Source of the DNA: Owenia fusiformis
Taxonomy: Eukaryota > Annelida > Polychaeta > Sabellida > Oweniidae
Assembly (NCBI GenBank): GCA_903813345.2
Contig: CAIIXF020000001.1
Span: forward strand, 15,955,915 to 16,015,914
DNA length: 60,000 nt
Reading direction: 5' to 3'
Below the pieces are notes generated by a model, which saw only the letters and a list, made by a program, of their open reading frames with translations, did no database searches and was not told where the DNA came from. This document shows positions 22,902 to 36,150 of this stretch, piece by piece (positions within the stretch are counted from its first letter, which is position 1; each line of letters begins with the position of its first letter). The position numbers and the translations under genes are program-made.

Positions 22902-23717
22902 CTTAAAACATGACAAAAAATAATACAATTATTTTTTTGCTTTTTCGTTTCTCCCGATGTTGTTCCTTTATTTTCATGAAAAGTCCTAGTCATAGATAAA
23001 AAATTGAAAATAATTATATTAGAATTGATAAAAAATGATTAATTAGGCTATTAGTAAAGCCATGCAGGTGCTCCTCCAATCTCACTGATGTATTATATAA
23101 GATAACCAAGAGCACAGAATGTAGACAGAAGAGGTGATGATTGGATTTCCAACCAACGTCAGTAGACTTTATTGAAACAATGTAATAGTGTCATTGCATG
23201 CAGCTATATGCCTTCTCAGAGAATCAGGATGTTGCTGTTCTGGGCCTTCTTCCTCTAAGATATTTCTGTTCCTAACAGTTCCTCTATTGATTGACCTTCA
23301 GACCTATGATCACACCATATCAAATCAGATTTATTCATCGAATCTCAGTTCAGATTCAACGTCCATTTCGAGTCCATTTTGATCTTACCCAAATAAGGGC
23401 ATTATGGACCCGTAATCCCATAAATAGATGCACTGTCAGCAGCAGTCTCTTCATCTACTGATCTGCTTATTTCAGCAGACACCTCACCTGCACTTTTCTA
23501 TTTTTCATACTTTACTCAAACTTTTTTGAAGTAAAGTCAATACATTGCCATGTTGGCATTATAGGTTTGGACATTTCACTGAATCATCTAATTTCATGAC
23601 TGAACTATCATTAATAAATGTACCATAGTTTTGCGATTCAAATTATTACTATTTGCAAGAAATGGGACACATGTATCTCTAGACACATCAACACCAATTG
23701 TGTATACATACACAGTA

Positions 23718-23878
23718 CAGTAAAACCTGTATATCTGAACATCTATCTAATCTGAATACCTCTCTCATCCGAACTATGTAATCCAAACACTTTTTGGTTC
23801 TCATTTGTTATCCTCCCATTGACTCCCATCTTAAAAAAGTTAAAACTCTCAATCCAACTGATAAGACAGGTTTTACTG
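23718..23878. mobile_element. pogo/Tigger-like MITE, 161 bp
   Basis: The ends CAGTAAAACCTGT and ACAGGTTTTACTG are perfect complements and are flanked by TA on both sides (23716-23717, 23879-23880). The CAGT..AACCT terminus and TA target are typical of the pogo/Tigger group. There is no coding capacity. Confidence 0.8.
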
Positions 23879-26800
23879 TATACCTATGTGTCATCAGTCT
23901 GCACCTGATGATGCTATATTATAATGCTTATATATAGCTGATGACATGAAATATGTCAATGTATACAGGAGCTAAATAATAAAGCTAGATTCTCGATACA
24001 GTAAACATCCCGGGGTACGCATAAATTGCCAGTTAATCAATCAATTGATGAATCTAAAATAAGAAAAATATGACACATCTACCTTTAATTGCCCTTATTG
24101 CATGTATTGTAGTTTTCCAGTGATAATTAAGAATTCGGTACATCAAAGTTATCAAGTGCTGAACATTACAAGGACAAACTGGCCTAAGAAACGATGAGGT
24201 ACTCTATTGTCATTCAAGAGATGTTCACTCCATTACATGGGATTCTTATGTTGTGATGTCACAAAAGGGACTCGGTTGGTATAAAGGGTGTGGTATTACA
24301 TTTATCGCGATTTACCCATAGCAATGACAAGAGTGTTTCACTTGCAAATTTGGACCATCATAAACCAACCTAAAATGTGAAAAATTAAAAAGGCACCTAG
24401 GGTAATAATTTCATAACATAGTCACCTTTGGGCTCATGGAGGCTTTGTATTGCACTGTGTGCTTCAGCATCCTACGAGACATCAGAGTCGGTGGTAGTAA
24501 TATTGTGATGCTTATAAATATCCCAGGATCGGTGTGATATATATTGTGTGGATCATATTGAAGATTGACTCACTAGTCCACTCCCTGTATCTGCTTATGA
24601 AGGAGTCTGTCATTACCTATGATTCTAATTGTATCTAGTTGCTTAACAGGTATCGGTCTATTACAACACTACTCTATAGCAATCCATCTCGCGTAATGCC
24701 AATACAAATCAACTGATCACATACACGACAATGCATACAGTGAAATACTATCTTATTAGCACATCTTGTGAGCATTTTTGATATCAGTATATAGGATGTA
24801 TTCCTTACTTAGCGGTTCTGTTTTTGTACTTATTGGTAATGTGACATATACCATATATACAGGTAGAGTTAGGAGCCAAGCATGCAATATTCTTGTTTTA
24901 TTTGTTAAATGTCAAGGGAATTAGTTGCCATTAGTTCCCACTTATTCACACAATGAAGCTATGCTTTATTAGTTATCTTCTCACAGTAGTCAGATCCGAT
25001 GCTTCGTTTATTGTTTATATTTTTCACTCCATCTGGCTAGTGAGATCCTGCATCAATTAGTGAGATTATGTTTTTAATTAATGAGGCGTGGATGAGTCTT
25101 AGGTGTTTCGTTGATTCCTTGTGGGTTACAAAGATTGTGAGATCCTATATTTTCTTCTCGATGATTCTCACTGAAATGTGTTTCGCACAACTCGTCACCT
25201 TACTGTAAGATCCTTAATTTGTCACAGTACTATACATCCACACTATCTGTCACCTTACTTCAGCCAAATGTCACCTTATAATCAATCCACAAAATCTGCC
25301 ACTTAACAATCAGTCCACTCAATATGTTTACTCATTACTCATTCTAATATTTCTCTCTGAATGTAACGGTATGGATGTAAAATGTGCAACTGTTTATGTT
25401 ATCGTATGATATATCTCATCATATATTGATTATTTCACATTTCATAGGTTTACCTTTTGTTTTGTTGTATTTAACAAGCTATAAGTCCATTTAAGGTAAT
25501 CAAAGCCATTCATTTTGCTGAATGTCAACGACTAATTGCACAGATTGCGATTATATTTTCTCGCTCTCATGTCAGGAAAGTCAGAACAGCATAACCTGAT
25601 TGGACTATTAAGTCATAAAAGATTATATTCTGCTTATGATTTGTCAGCGTATCTCTATTATGTCGTATTGCTATCCTATACGCGAATGTTGAGTAAACGC
25701 AGATTCTAGATGAACTATTAGATGTGCAGATATTATCTTGTCTGTTATATAAGATGGAAGCACTGTAAAAACATGGAGAACACCTCTTCGACTGAAACAC
25801 CTGCATAAGTGGAACATTCTTCAGAATCCTATGGCCCATATGACTAAATGTTACGTTTTAGAGGTACCAAAATGAGGTGTTCCACTTACACAGACTTCAT
25901 TGTATGTCATTTATTGTAGACTGCATGCATATCTTTCCATGCATATGTCAATTCTTCTTTTGCTTTTTCATGGTAGTTATCATTTGTATCACAACGAGAA
26001 TCTTTGTGACCAAGGTGATGTCCTTTCTTTGGACAGACGAATGTGAAACTATAAATGATATTGCATACAAAGCATATAAACATTAAAGCATCAACTTTGG
26101 AGGGGTAATGATTTGGGATGTACTTAAGTTGACTTAATGCTCTCAGGTTTCCATTCATTGAAAAATGCAATAACTTAAGAGAGATGTACCTTTGGGAAGA
26201 CTTTCCTTGATTGGATCAATTGTGTCTTGGATCAAAAAAATTTAAACAGAAATTTTGGGTAAAGAGATACATAAAGTATTTGAGATTTTGATGATTGAGA
26301 TCATATCAATCAGAAAGTTATCATGCAAAATGACAGTTATAAGTTAATAACAATAGTAACCTTTCAATATAAGTTAGTTAAAGCTGCACAAAAACCAATT
26401 TGTACTTATATTATGTTAGGTGCAGTGACGGCTCAGCTATAAAAGAACATACACTGAGAGGGCCTTGACTGAGTCAAAGTGACACACAGATACATTAAAG
26501 ATAGAAAATTAGAAGCAAAGTACATGCTCAGATCTAAGTCTTCTCTGCATCCTCTGCTGAAATTATTAAATAACAAATGATGATAATTATTCATTGACTC
26601 ATCAGTTTTATGTTCACGTCTTTATTTACGTTCGTTGTTTCAAATGAGAATGTGTGCAGATGGCGAATCGTGTATTCCTAAAATGTGGCATTGAAAGAAG
26701 ATAACATTAAAAATACATCTTAAATCTATAAAGATTATTAAGACAGAGTATATACCTTTGCTGGACAATATCCCAAAGGAGAATTCTGAAACATAATCTG

Positions 26801-28467
26801 CAATAAAATTCTGGCGACCCTATTAACTAGAATGGAATATTTGTTCTCAAATCCATTGCTGAGTTGTAGACAATGACTGGCCTGGAGTACAGCGTATTCG
26901 TAGAATTACAGGATAATCTAGTAGGATCTGTTGAGAATTAATTTCAAGAATGAATAAGTATTTGTAAAAAACAAGTCTTTCAATTGTTGTATACGATTAC
27001 AGAGAAGGAAACTACGAATGTTACCTCTGGCAAAATCGATTTGCACTAAAATGAACTAACTTAACTCAAATCAGTTAGCATATCATTGGCACAAATTTCA
27101 ACATTAGCTGCTCCATTTAACTAAATAATTTATTTTTCAAACTAAACCTACCCGCTTGACAGACATCATCTTGAATCAATCAATTATCCTTTATATTCCA
27201 TTGTGTTCTGACTTTTCCATCATCACAAGCAGAAGGGTCACTTTTTAGGTGGACGTCAAATATTTTTTAAATCACATTTTTGTATGTATGATATGTTAAT
27301 CCTATTTGATCCCTAAGCTTATGTATCCCATATAGCCTCTGTAAATCCCCACATGTTCAGTGAGCATGAATGCTTACTTGTGTACATCATATGTATGTTA
27401 GGGCGCTCAACATATATGTTATACCTCAAAATAATGTCAAAACCTCACAACCATTAACCTGACATCAGCAATGAACAAAACATTTTAAAATAATGGTAAA
27501 TTAATATTGGTTTATAAATCTTATGAATTATGAGGGTCAAATGTATGTCCATCTGTTGGTACGCCAGATGCTAATGTAAACCTGCGACATGATATTTTTA
27601 ATCTCATCTTTTATAAAGACGTTCTAATTAACTAGAGAATGGATTGATTTTTGCGAATAAACAGTCATTAGTCAATCAATACAGAATATTGCTGTTAGTG
27701 GATAGTAAGAACATATTTAGGTATACTGCATGCTGCCATTACATGTATATATGTTTATGTAATATGTGTTGGCATTAGATTCAGATACCTTGAAACCCAT
27801 ACAGGAATCTTGAATGTCCAATGCCCAATGACCATACATCAGGTGCTTATATGTTTAATGTTAAGCACGGCCAAAATGTTGAATAGTTGCAAGAGAAGTA
27901 CCTATTGATACAAATGAAGATATAACTCCAAAAATCAAACCTGGGGTCTCATAATTCATATTTCCTCAAGTCCATGACAATATATTTGACATTCATCAAT
28001 ATCTAAGATTAAATATCTGTCATGTTATATCCGGATCAACACTCCAAAATCCAAGAAGAACAATCAGATAATGCTGGAAATACTAAAAAAAAGAAGGTAA
28101 GCATATCGATATGTCCTCCTAATCTCACCAAGTCCAAAGTCATGAAGAGACCCATATAGGATTAGACTTATACAATTAAATACCTGGATCATTTCAATTA
28201 CATTTTTATTGCAGGGAATTATGTTGCATGATACTTAGCAGTTTCTTCATCAACTTTAAGATTTTTTAAGGTTCCATCAAAATCATGATGTAAACCAGAT
28301 GGGAGCAAATATGCCAATAACAGCTGGTAAATATGTTGATTTCAATATTATTCTAATATTATTTGTTGTATACATTTGGCTTTGAAATTCAGACGAATAC
28401 AAAAAAACTCTGTAATCTGATGAATCGTTCCTACACAAATTCAAAATGCAGCATAAATTCTTCACGT
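23879..28467. other. Intron, no gene seen
   Basis: Part of the proposed large PLEKHG5 intron. Scattered short frames on both strands have no splice structure or family resemblance. Confidence 0.4.
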
Positions 28468-28590
28468 GGCATTAACATGCCAAAAGTCACCACCTGCCAT
28501 TTGTTACAGATGCCAAACACTGGATGGCAACTGTCGTCACAAAAAAGTTAGATACCATAACAATATGTCAACACTTTTGGTGGTGACATA
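28468..28590 (+). repeat. Dispersed ~125-bp repeat, copy 3
   Basis: Contains GGCATTAACATGCCAAAAG, TGCCATTTGTTACAGATGCC and AACAATATGTCAACACTTTT. The 3' half GGTGGTGACATAA is shared with copy 4. Confidence 0.8.
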
Positions 28591-29455
28591 AAAATCACTA
28601 GACAGGGCAACAACAATTAACCCAGCACCACTTTGATCATTGAGTTTCACTCATTTAACTCCAAAAAACTCTCACATCTTTAAAACACTGAAATCAACTG
28701 AAGAATAGATATTCTGTCACAACAGGATAGCGGATTGTCTGAAATTCCACCCCTGGGATTAATATATGTATGGCTCTTAGAATTTTATTGGCACAGACTA
28801 ATACATCATAGTTACAAACAAGATTACCCACTGTTTTATTGGTAACAAACGTATGTCAGTTTGCTCTAATTAATCACAAAGACAATTAGTTCTGCTTTAT
28901 CTTAGGTGACATGTTTCCAAAATATTGGCAATGGGAAATGAACCATAGACATTGACTATCAATAGATACTAACCTTCCTTATTTGATATGTAAGGAACTG
29001 AGAGCTTAATTTAATATGCTCTCTCAATGTCACTTGGGAGTTATAAACACTGTTTTGCTAAGGTTTCAAAGGAAATTATGATTTGTACTTTATGTTGATG
29101 AAGGTTTCTTTTAATGTAATACTGGAGATTGTAGACGTCATGAAATGTTCAAATTTTCCAATATTGGGGTGATTTACTTGATGTGGCGATATTTTCAACA
29201 AGGAATAAATATTTACTTAAACCATTCAATATGGTGAAATTCAGCACAAGTTTGGGTAGGCAATTAGTCATTATATATTTTGTCAAAATATTTTTCCTTT
29301 CTGCAGAATTAAGTCATGCATGAAAAAGTTTCACTATGGTTGAAAAGCACAGAAGAATTTCCTTCCATGTATTTTCATGGACATAATTACCTTTTTTAAA
29401 AATTGTTGTTAAATTCATATCTAATTTTTAATAAATTATAATAGAAGAAAATAAC

Positions 29456-29572
29456 ACTTGTTACAGACATTGATCACCGAGCACCAACTGCCAAACCCGA
29501 ACACCAACCACAAAAAGCTGGAGACTATAACAATATGTCAACGCTTTTCGTGGTGACATAATAAACTGAAAA
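29456..29572 (+). repeat. Dispersed ~125-bp repeat, copy 4
   Basis: Lacks the 5' GGCATTAACATG part but keeps TTGTTACAGACATTG, AGCTGGAGACTATAACAA and TATGTCAACGCTTTTCGTGG. The last 60 bases are close to copy 3. Confidence 0.78.
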
Positions 29573-29728
29573 AGCCTACCTCTTTAGTTCTAAGTATTCG
29601 TGGTAGGTGCACCATTACAATCTCTCTAAACAACAAAGTGCTTTTCAAATTCCTGTCTTTCATAACTGAGATGTCTCTGGTTGAAATCATTGTAAAACAG
29701 TGATAGAGATTTCATACTAAAGTATATA

Positions 29729-30754
29729 CAGGGTGGGCCAAAAAAAACCAATACCCAACTTTAAATCAGACTGAAAATAGCTATGTTCAATATGATACAT
29801 TGATTTATATATCATTTTAAAGGTAATCCATTTTCGAACAATTTGGTATATAACACTATGTCATGAAACCAATATTAACGTTTTATAATGCTTATTTGCG
29901 AGGCCGGGTTGGTATTTAAGGTATCCAGATTTTAGGGAGAAAATAGTAAATCTGTGGAATAATGTTAATTTTTCATTTATAGAATATCATTTTGTTAGGT
30001 GAATAAATTAAACGTATATGTGACGAGGATTTTATTTTCAAACAAGACATTGCCTCATACCATAGATCTCAGGAGACATTGGCATTCCTTTGCAAACAAG
30101 GTGTCAATTTGATTGATCTCGATGCTCGGCCACCCAACAGCCCCAATGCTACATGTAATGTGTTTGATTACCATACATGGAGCCATCTCGAGGAAATGGT
30201 ACAATCAAAAGCATCCAATAAACAGCTTTGATGAGTTGAAACAGAATCCTAAAGTGCTGAAATGAATTGCAACAGAAATCTCTCAATAAGGCTATTGATA
30301 GATTGCGCTACCACTTGAAGCTTATTATTGATGCAGAGGGGAGGGGGTGGGGGTATATTGAGCAATTGTGAAAATTGTTTAGATAAATAAAGTGTAAAAT
30401 GTTATTAAACAACACTGAAATTCATAAACAATAAGTTTAGTCACACAATGATGCAAATATTAATATCCAAGCATGTATTCACCTAACAAATGAATGATAT
30501 TCTATAAATAAAAATTAACATAATTCCGCAGATTTACTATTTTCTCCCTTAAATCTGGAGACCTTAAATAGCAACCCAGCCTCCGAAATAAGTATAATAA
30601 AACTTTACTATTGATTTCATGACATAGTGTTATATACCAAATTGTTTGAAATTGTATAACCTTTAAAATGATATGTAAGTCAATGTACCATATTGAATGT
30701 AACTATTTTTATCCTGATTTGAAGTTGGGTATTGGTTTTTTTTGGCCCACCCTG
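29729..30754 (+). mobile_element. Degenerate mariner element with ~280-bp TIRs
   Basis: A 1026-base element flanked by TATA on both sides (TA target). Its ends are CAGGGTGGGCC and GGCCCACCCTG, and inverted similarity continues for about 280 bases on each side (29729-30005 and 30478-30754), unusually long for a mariner. The centre carries the last part of a mariner-type transposase on the plus strand, broken by a stop and a frameshift (separate entry). The N-terminal helix-turn-helix half is missing. It lies in the PLEKHG5 intron. Confidence 0.9.
30022..30385 (+). pseudogene. Mariner transposase C-terminal fragment, broken
   Basis: The frame from 30022 reads DEDFIFKQDIASYHRS and CKQGVNLIDLDARPPNSPN, then a Y-x-x-W-x-x-L-E-E block, ending in TGA at 30229-30231. 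The order (Q-D, PPNSP, W..LEE) is that of the second catalytic Asp and following region of Tc1/mariner DDE/D enzymes. After a frameshift, traces of the usual end remain (FDELKQ at 30227, INKAID-like at about 30280, YIEQL at about 30350). The usual proline-rich continuation PDLNP is altered. Inactive. Confidence 0.85.
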
Positions 30755-31070
30755 TATATGCCTACATGACAATCTGGATTTGTTGAAAGGAAACAATTAC
30801 TAATGATTATCTCTTGATTACAAAGCAAGTGCCTGTGTTTTTGCAAGTTGAATGGATGTCTTATAAGTCAATGACACTGTAGGCTTACCCTCTCTGCCAA
30901 CAACTTCAACCCTGATCTTATCATCTAGTACATTGCACTCTGAGAGAGAATGATTGATTAACAGCATTCAACCAATCATGCTCAGACCCAGGGTCGGATT
31001 TTGTAAAGAAGGGGGGTCACTTTTCAAAAGATACTAGGGGGTTCTTATTTGACAACTTCGGCCCAAAATA

Positions 31071-31561
31071 CTGTAAAACGGGTATTGTTAGCGAGGGGTA
31101 ATTGTTAGCGATTGTTAGCGATCGCTATAGTTTCGCTAAAAATTCAATTCGCTAAAATAAACCGGGGTTAAAATAAACCGGGCGCTGAAATTCCCGGTAA
31201 ACTACATGAATACTAGTATTTAAGGAGCTTTTCGTTCAGTGCTCGACTTCCGGTTTGTAATTTGAGATTAGTTTGGACCGAAAAATCAACGATTTTAAGT
31301 GCTTCCGTGATTTTGTGATTAGTCTGATGAGATTACAGTAGTTTGGACCAATACCATGTGCGTTAGAAGTCTTACATTTTGATAATTCCTCTGTCATGTC
31401 CGTTATTCATTCTTCTGCCATAAATGATAAAATTTCTAATGCATTTCGCTAATTTGATTTTTAAAGATTAATCTTCATTTCGCTAAAATTTCCCGCGCTA
31501 AAACCCCCTAAAATTGAAAAATCGCTAAAATTTCCCGGTGTCAAAATTACCCGTTTTACAG
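31071..31561. mobile_element. MITE with CTGTAAAACGGGTA ends, TA target
   Basis: Left end CTGTAAAACGGGTA at 31071; right end TACCCGTTTTACAG, finishing at 31561. TA flanks both sides. The interior is made of TTTCGCTAAA/TTAGCGA motifs in both orientations. A second, 5'-truncated copy lies at about 47897-48432 in the same orientation. Non-autonomous; the target suggests a Tc1/mariner or related enzyme. Confidence 0.85.
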
Positions 31562-31598
31562 TAACTTGAAATTGGTCAGAATGTTGAAAAACTGAATG

Positions 31599-32550
31599 AA
31601 CACCCCGACATTTGAACTCGGAATCCTACAAATACTCGGACTTCAGCAAACATGAGGTTTGGGCAAATTAGGTTCAATTCTTATGCCGGGCATAAGAGTA
31701 GATCTGTTCTTATGCCGGGCATAAGAGTAGATCTGTTCTTATGCTGGGCATAAGAGTAGATCTGTTCTTATGCCGGGCATAAGAGAAGATCTGTTCTTAT
31801 GCCGGGCATAAGAGAAGATCTGTTCTTATGCCCGGCATAAGAGAAGATCTGTTCTTATGCCCGGCATAAGAGCAGATCTGTTCTTATGCCCGGCATAAGA
31901 GCAGATCTGTTCTTATGCCCGGCATAAGAGTAGATCTGTTCTTTTGTCGGCATAAATAGAAGATCTGTCCTTATGCTAAATGCAAAAGACAATGAGAGTA
32001 GATTTGTTCACTTCAAGTATACGCAGCCACAAATTTGTTACAAATATCATCATAACAGGAACGAAAATAGAGGGAAAATTATGTCAATTTTTTACCAGTA
32101 TTGTTCATTACTTCAATGCTCTGATAGATTTTGTACACCAGCACAGCAGTAAATAATAACAAAGAAACATTGTATTTATTTATAATAGTTCATGTTATAT
32201 TCAAATAATACTTTATGTATTTAATTTTATTAATATATTACTGTAATACTAACTGCTGAAGTTATTTTATTTGGTGTTTGAATTTTTTGTCAAGGTGGTT
32301 TTGACTTGAATCCCAATAGTCTAGTATTATTTACTGTATTATAGGGAGTTTCAATTGTCATTTCAATACTCTGATGTAGTAGCCATCCTTAGCTCATAGT
32401 CATATGAATCATGAAGGATTTTAGGGTTTGGCTTTTTCATGTAAAATCCCTTACTAGGGATTTTCGCTATGACAAATTGATTGGATAAGATGGAGTTATA
32501 GTCTTGTATCACAATGTATAAAGTTTCATTTGACTGATTACAGTTGTGTT
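31599..32550. repeat. Left inverted arm of the 20.5-kb block
   Basis: The order is unique outer segment (31599-31677), ten 29-bp units (31678-31967), then TTGTTCACTTCAAGTATAC, CAATGCTCTGATAGATTTTG and TAGTAGCCATCCTTAGCTC. The same order is present inverted in the right arm. Similarity fades between about 32450 and 32550. Confidence 0.88.
31678..31967. repeat. 29-bp array with CTTATGCC/GGCATAAG palindrome
   Basis: Nine exact-length units plus one degenerate unit. Each contains CTTATGCC and GGCATAAG arms around one central base, and an AGATCT palindrome between units. Left-hand units have a G centre and later ones a C centre (GCCGGGC versus GCCCGGC), so array variants are ordered. There are no spacers, so it is not CRISPR-like. 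Confidence 0.95.
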
Positions 32551-33160
32551 AACATTCATAATCATAGTCAACAGTGTTTGTTGCGTCACTGATTTTTATT
32601 CTTCATCTGCTGTTACTGTTTCTTTGCCATTTAGAGCATAGTCACAGTTACTTGGGTTTCTTGATATCAGCATTGAATAATAAGGCTCTGATTCCATTAC
32701 TGCATCATTTTGTCACAAATAGCCGAGAGGATAATCACTTCATGGACATTGTGAGATTTGAAGATGAGACGCTTCTGGGGTACATTGTATTTTCATATAT
32801 TCATTATCTTGGCTGGGTCTTCTAATTCACACATGTATTTTTATCAGGAACTTTGCAGGGCAAGTTAATTTAGCCTGGTTAAATAAGTCAACACAGTCAA
32901 TGTTTGCTGTTCTTCTTAGCCACATTCACAATAGGCCTAGCTGATGGCGGAGTTCCAATGTCATTTTAGTTGATTGTGTGGTAATGTCATGATTTGTACA
33001 GGTACTTGCACAACAGGGAACATCTTCAGCAAACACTGAAAAATAAGAAAAGTTCATTATATTGACATAATCACTCAAACCATACATTTACTCTTAAGGC
33101 ATTCTCAAAAATGTGTGATGTCAGATAATAAAAGTGATATTCACTCAGGTGGCAAAATTG
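32551..33160. other. Spacer, nothing recognised
   Basis: Unique AT-rich sequence between the left arm and the satellite. An 83-codon plus-strand frame at 32574-32825 has no family resemblance or splice context. Confidence 0.4.
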
Positions 33161-33186
33161 TAATAATAACTAGATTTGTGAAATTG

Positions 33187-33440
33187 AACAAGTTCAATTT
33201 AAGACTCCAGATTTATTTGACCTAGATAGATCAGTAAAGAGCTGAGTAAGTAACTGAGTAATTAGCTGAGTAAGTACCTTAGTAGTAGTTGAGTAAGTAG
33301 CTGAGTAAGTAACTGAGTAAAAAGCTGAGTAGGTAGCTGAGTAAGTACCTGAGTTAGTAGCTGAGTAAGTTGCTAAGGAAGTAATAACTAATTAAGTAAT
33401 TGAGTAAGTGGTCAAATAAGTAGCTGAGTAGGTAGAGAGG
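33187..33440. repeat. Block 1 head and GAGTAAGTAGCT minisatellite
   Basis: Head TTGAACAAGTTCAA (a palindrome), then AAGACTCCAGATT, then about 15 imperfect units of GAGTAAGTAGCT. The head and minisatellite are nearly identical to those of block 4 (40480-40760) and differ from blocks 2 and 3. Confidence 0.9.
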
Positions 33441-35882
33441 TAAAGTAGGGTATGCAGGAATTTTTGAAAGTATATTTGATCAATCTGCATCGTGAATACT
33501 GGCAAGTGCGAATTTCAAACTTCAAAATGGTGTAGAATCTAAACGGGGGGTCGGATTGCAATTTTAATTTCAGATCCAGATTCCTGAGGAAATTCTACCC
33601 CTAATTCATAACTCATACTTTAAAATTGGAGAACTTTTTATTTTGACCTACATTTCGGACACCATATCTCAAAAGTAGGTCAAAAAACTTATTGACGGCA
33701 AAATGTTAACATTATTAGCACACTCTTTGCTACAAGTTTACAAAATTTCGGAGAATATCATTGAAGTGTAGTGTCAGAGTCGCAAAATAAAAAAAACTAT
33801 GAATTTGACCTAGATTTTGAACTAGGTATTTTGGTGTCCTAACTTTGAAGGAAAGTAGCTTTTGAGGTCCCCTTCTTCTATGGGCTTTCATTATGTTTAG
33901 CTGTACTCATTCTATATCTCGTATTTTTATACTTCAAAAAATTATTCGGTCCCATTGATTTAACATGGGGCACCAAATTTAGCGATTTTTGAGATTTCAA
34001 AACGCCATAACTTCAAAACAAGTAGTCGGATCGAGATTTGGTTTGCAGATCTGGATTTCTGAGAAAATTCTACCTCTAATTCATAACTCATACGTTAAAT
34101 TTGGAAAACTTTTAACTTTGGCCTACTTTTCGGACACCATATCTCAAAAGTTGGTCAAAATACTTTCTGACGGCAAAACGCTAACACTATTAGCATACTC
34201 TTTGCTACCTGTATACAAAATTTTAAAGCAAATCATTTAAATATAGTGTCAGAATCGCAAAAATAAGGGAAAACTATAAATTTGACCTAGATTTTGACCT
34301 AGGCATTTTGGTGTCCAAATTCTGGAGCTAAGTAGCCTTCGAGGTCCCCTTCTTTAATAGGCTTTCATTATATTAAGCTGTACTCAGTCAATATCTCGTA
34401 TTTTACACTTCAAAAAAATCTTTTTTCCCATTGACATAACATGGGGCAGCAAATTTAGCGATTTTTGAGCTTTCAAAACACCAGAACTTCCGAACAGGAG
34501 GTCAAATCAAAATTTGATTTGCAGATTCGGATTCCTGATAAAATTCTACCCCTTATTCATAACTCATACGTTACATTTGAAGATTTTTTTTATTTTGACC
34601 TAGTTTTGGGACACCATATCTCAAAAGTGGGTCAAAATACTTCCTGACGGCAAAAGGCTAACACTATTAGCACACTCTTGGCTACATGTATACACAATTT
34701 CGAAGAATATAATTAAAGTGTAGTGTCAGAATCGCAAAAATAAGGAAAAGCTTTGAATTTGACCTAGATTTTGACCTAGGCATTTTGTTGTCCAAATTTT
34801 CAAAATTAGAAGGTTTTGAGGTCCCCTTCTTTTATGGGCTTCCATTATGTTTAGCTGTACTTAGTCTATATCTCGTATTTTACACTTCAAAAAAATATTT
34901 TTTCCTATTGACATAACATGGGGCACCAAATTTAGCGATTTTTGAGCTTTCAAAACACCATAACTTCCAAACCGGAAGTCGGATCGAAATTTGGTTTGCA
35001 GATTCGGATTCCTGAGAAAATTCTATACTTAATTCATAACTCAAACGTCAAATTTTGAGACTTTTTTATTTTGACCTACTTTTCGGACACCATATCTCAA
35101 AAATGGGGCAAAATACTTTCTGACGGCAAAAGGCTAACACTATTAGCAGACTCTTAGCTACATGTATACAAAATTTCGAAGAATATAATTAATCTGTTGT
35201 GACAGAATCGCAAAAATAAGGAAAAACTTTGAATTTGACCTAGATTTTGACCTAGGCATTTTGGTGTCCAAATTTTGAAGCTAGATGGCTAATGAGGTCC
35301 CCTTCTTTTAAAAGCTTTCATTATATTTAGCTGAACTCAGTCTATATTTCGTATTTTTCACTTCAAAAAAATCTTTTTCCCATTGACTTAACATGGGCAC
35401 CAAATTTAGCGATTTTTGAGCTTTCAAAACGCCATAACTTCCGAACGGGAAGTCGGATCAAAATTTGGTTTGCAGATTCGGATTCCTGAGAAAATTCTAC
35501 CCTTATTTCATAGCTCATATGTTAAATTTGGAGAACTTTTTGGTTTTGACCTACTTTCAGGACGCCATATCTCAAAATCGCTAAGAGTAATCAAAAAACG
35601 GATGGCACACTCTCGATTTGTTTTTTTCTAAGCTACATGATGAAAAAAACATGAAGTAGTTACGACAAACAACAACGAAGATAATTGACAGAATGTTGAT
35701 TTGACCTTGATTTGACCTAGGTCTTGACCCTTGACCTAGATAAAAATTTGACCTAATTTCCCATCATCCCAGGAACTGCCCCTAGTTGATCATGTAAGCA
35801 GCTTAAAGTAAATTCTTTTAGTTGGTGAGAAATCTGGGAAGGAGGAAGATTCTGAAAGAATAATAATAACTAGATTGGTAAA

Positions 35883-36150
35883 TTGAACAAAGTTCAATTT
35901 AAGACTCCAGATTGATTTACTTGAGTAAAGAGCTGAGTAAGTAACTGTGTAGGAAGCTGAGTAAGTAGATGATTAAGTAATTGAGTAAATAGCTGAGTAG
36001 GTAGCTGAGTAAGCAGCTGAGCAGGTAGCTGAGTAAGTAGCTGAGTAAGTAGCTGAGTTGGTAGCTGAGTAAGTAGCTGAGTAAGTAGCTGAGTTGGTAG
36101 CTGAGTAGGTAGCCGAGTAGGTAAGTAGGTAGGTAAGTAGGAATTTTTGA
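35883..36150. repeat. Block 2 head and minisatellite
   Basis: Same head (GAACAAAGTTCAATTTAAG with one inserted A), then about 18 units of AGCTGAGTAAGT ending in GTAGGTAAGTAGGAATTTTTG. On the minus strand it yields a repeating LLTQLPTQ peptide that is not a gene. Confidence 0.9.

Noticed and set aside
31678-31967. CRISPR-like array
   Set aside because: Units are strictly tandem without spacers and the genome is eukaryotic; it is a minisatellite inside an inverted arm.
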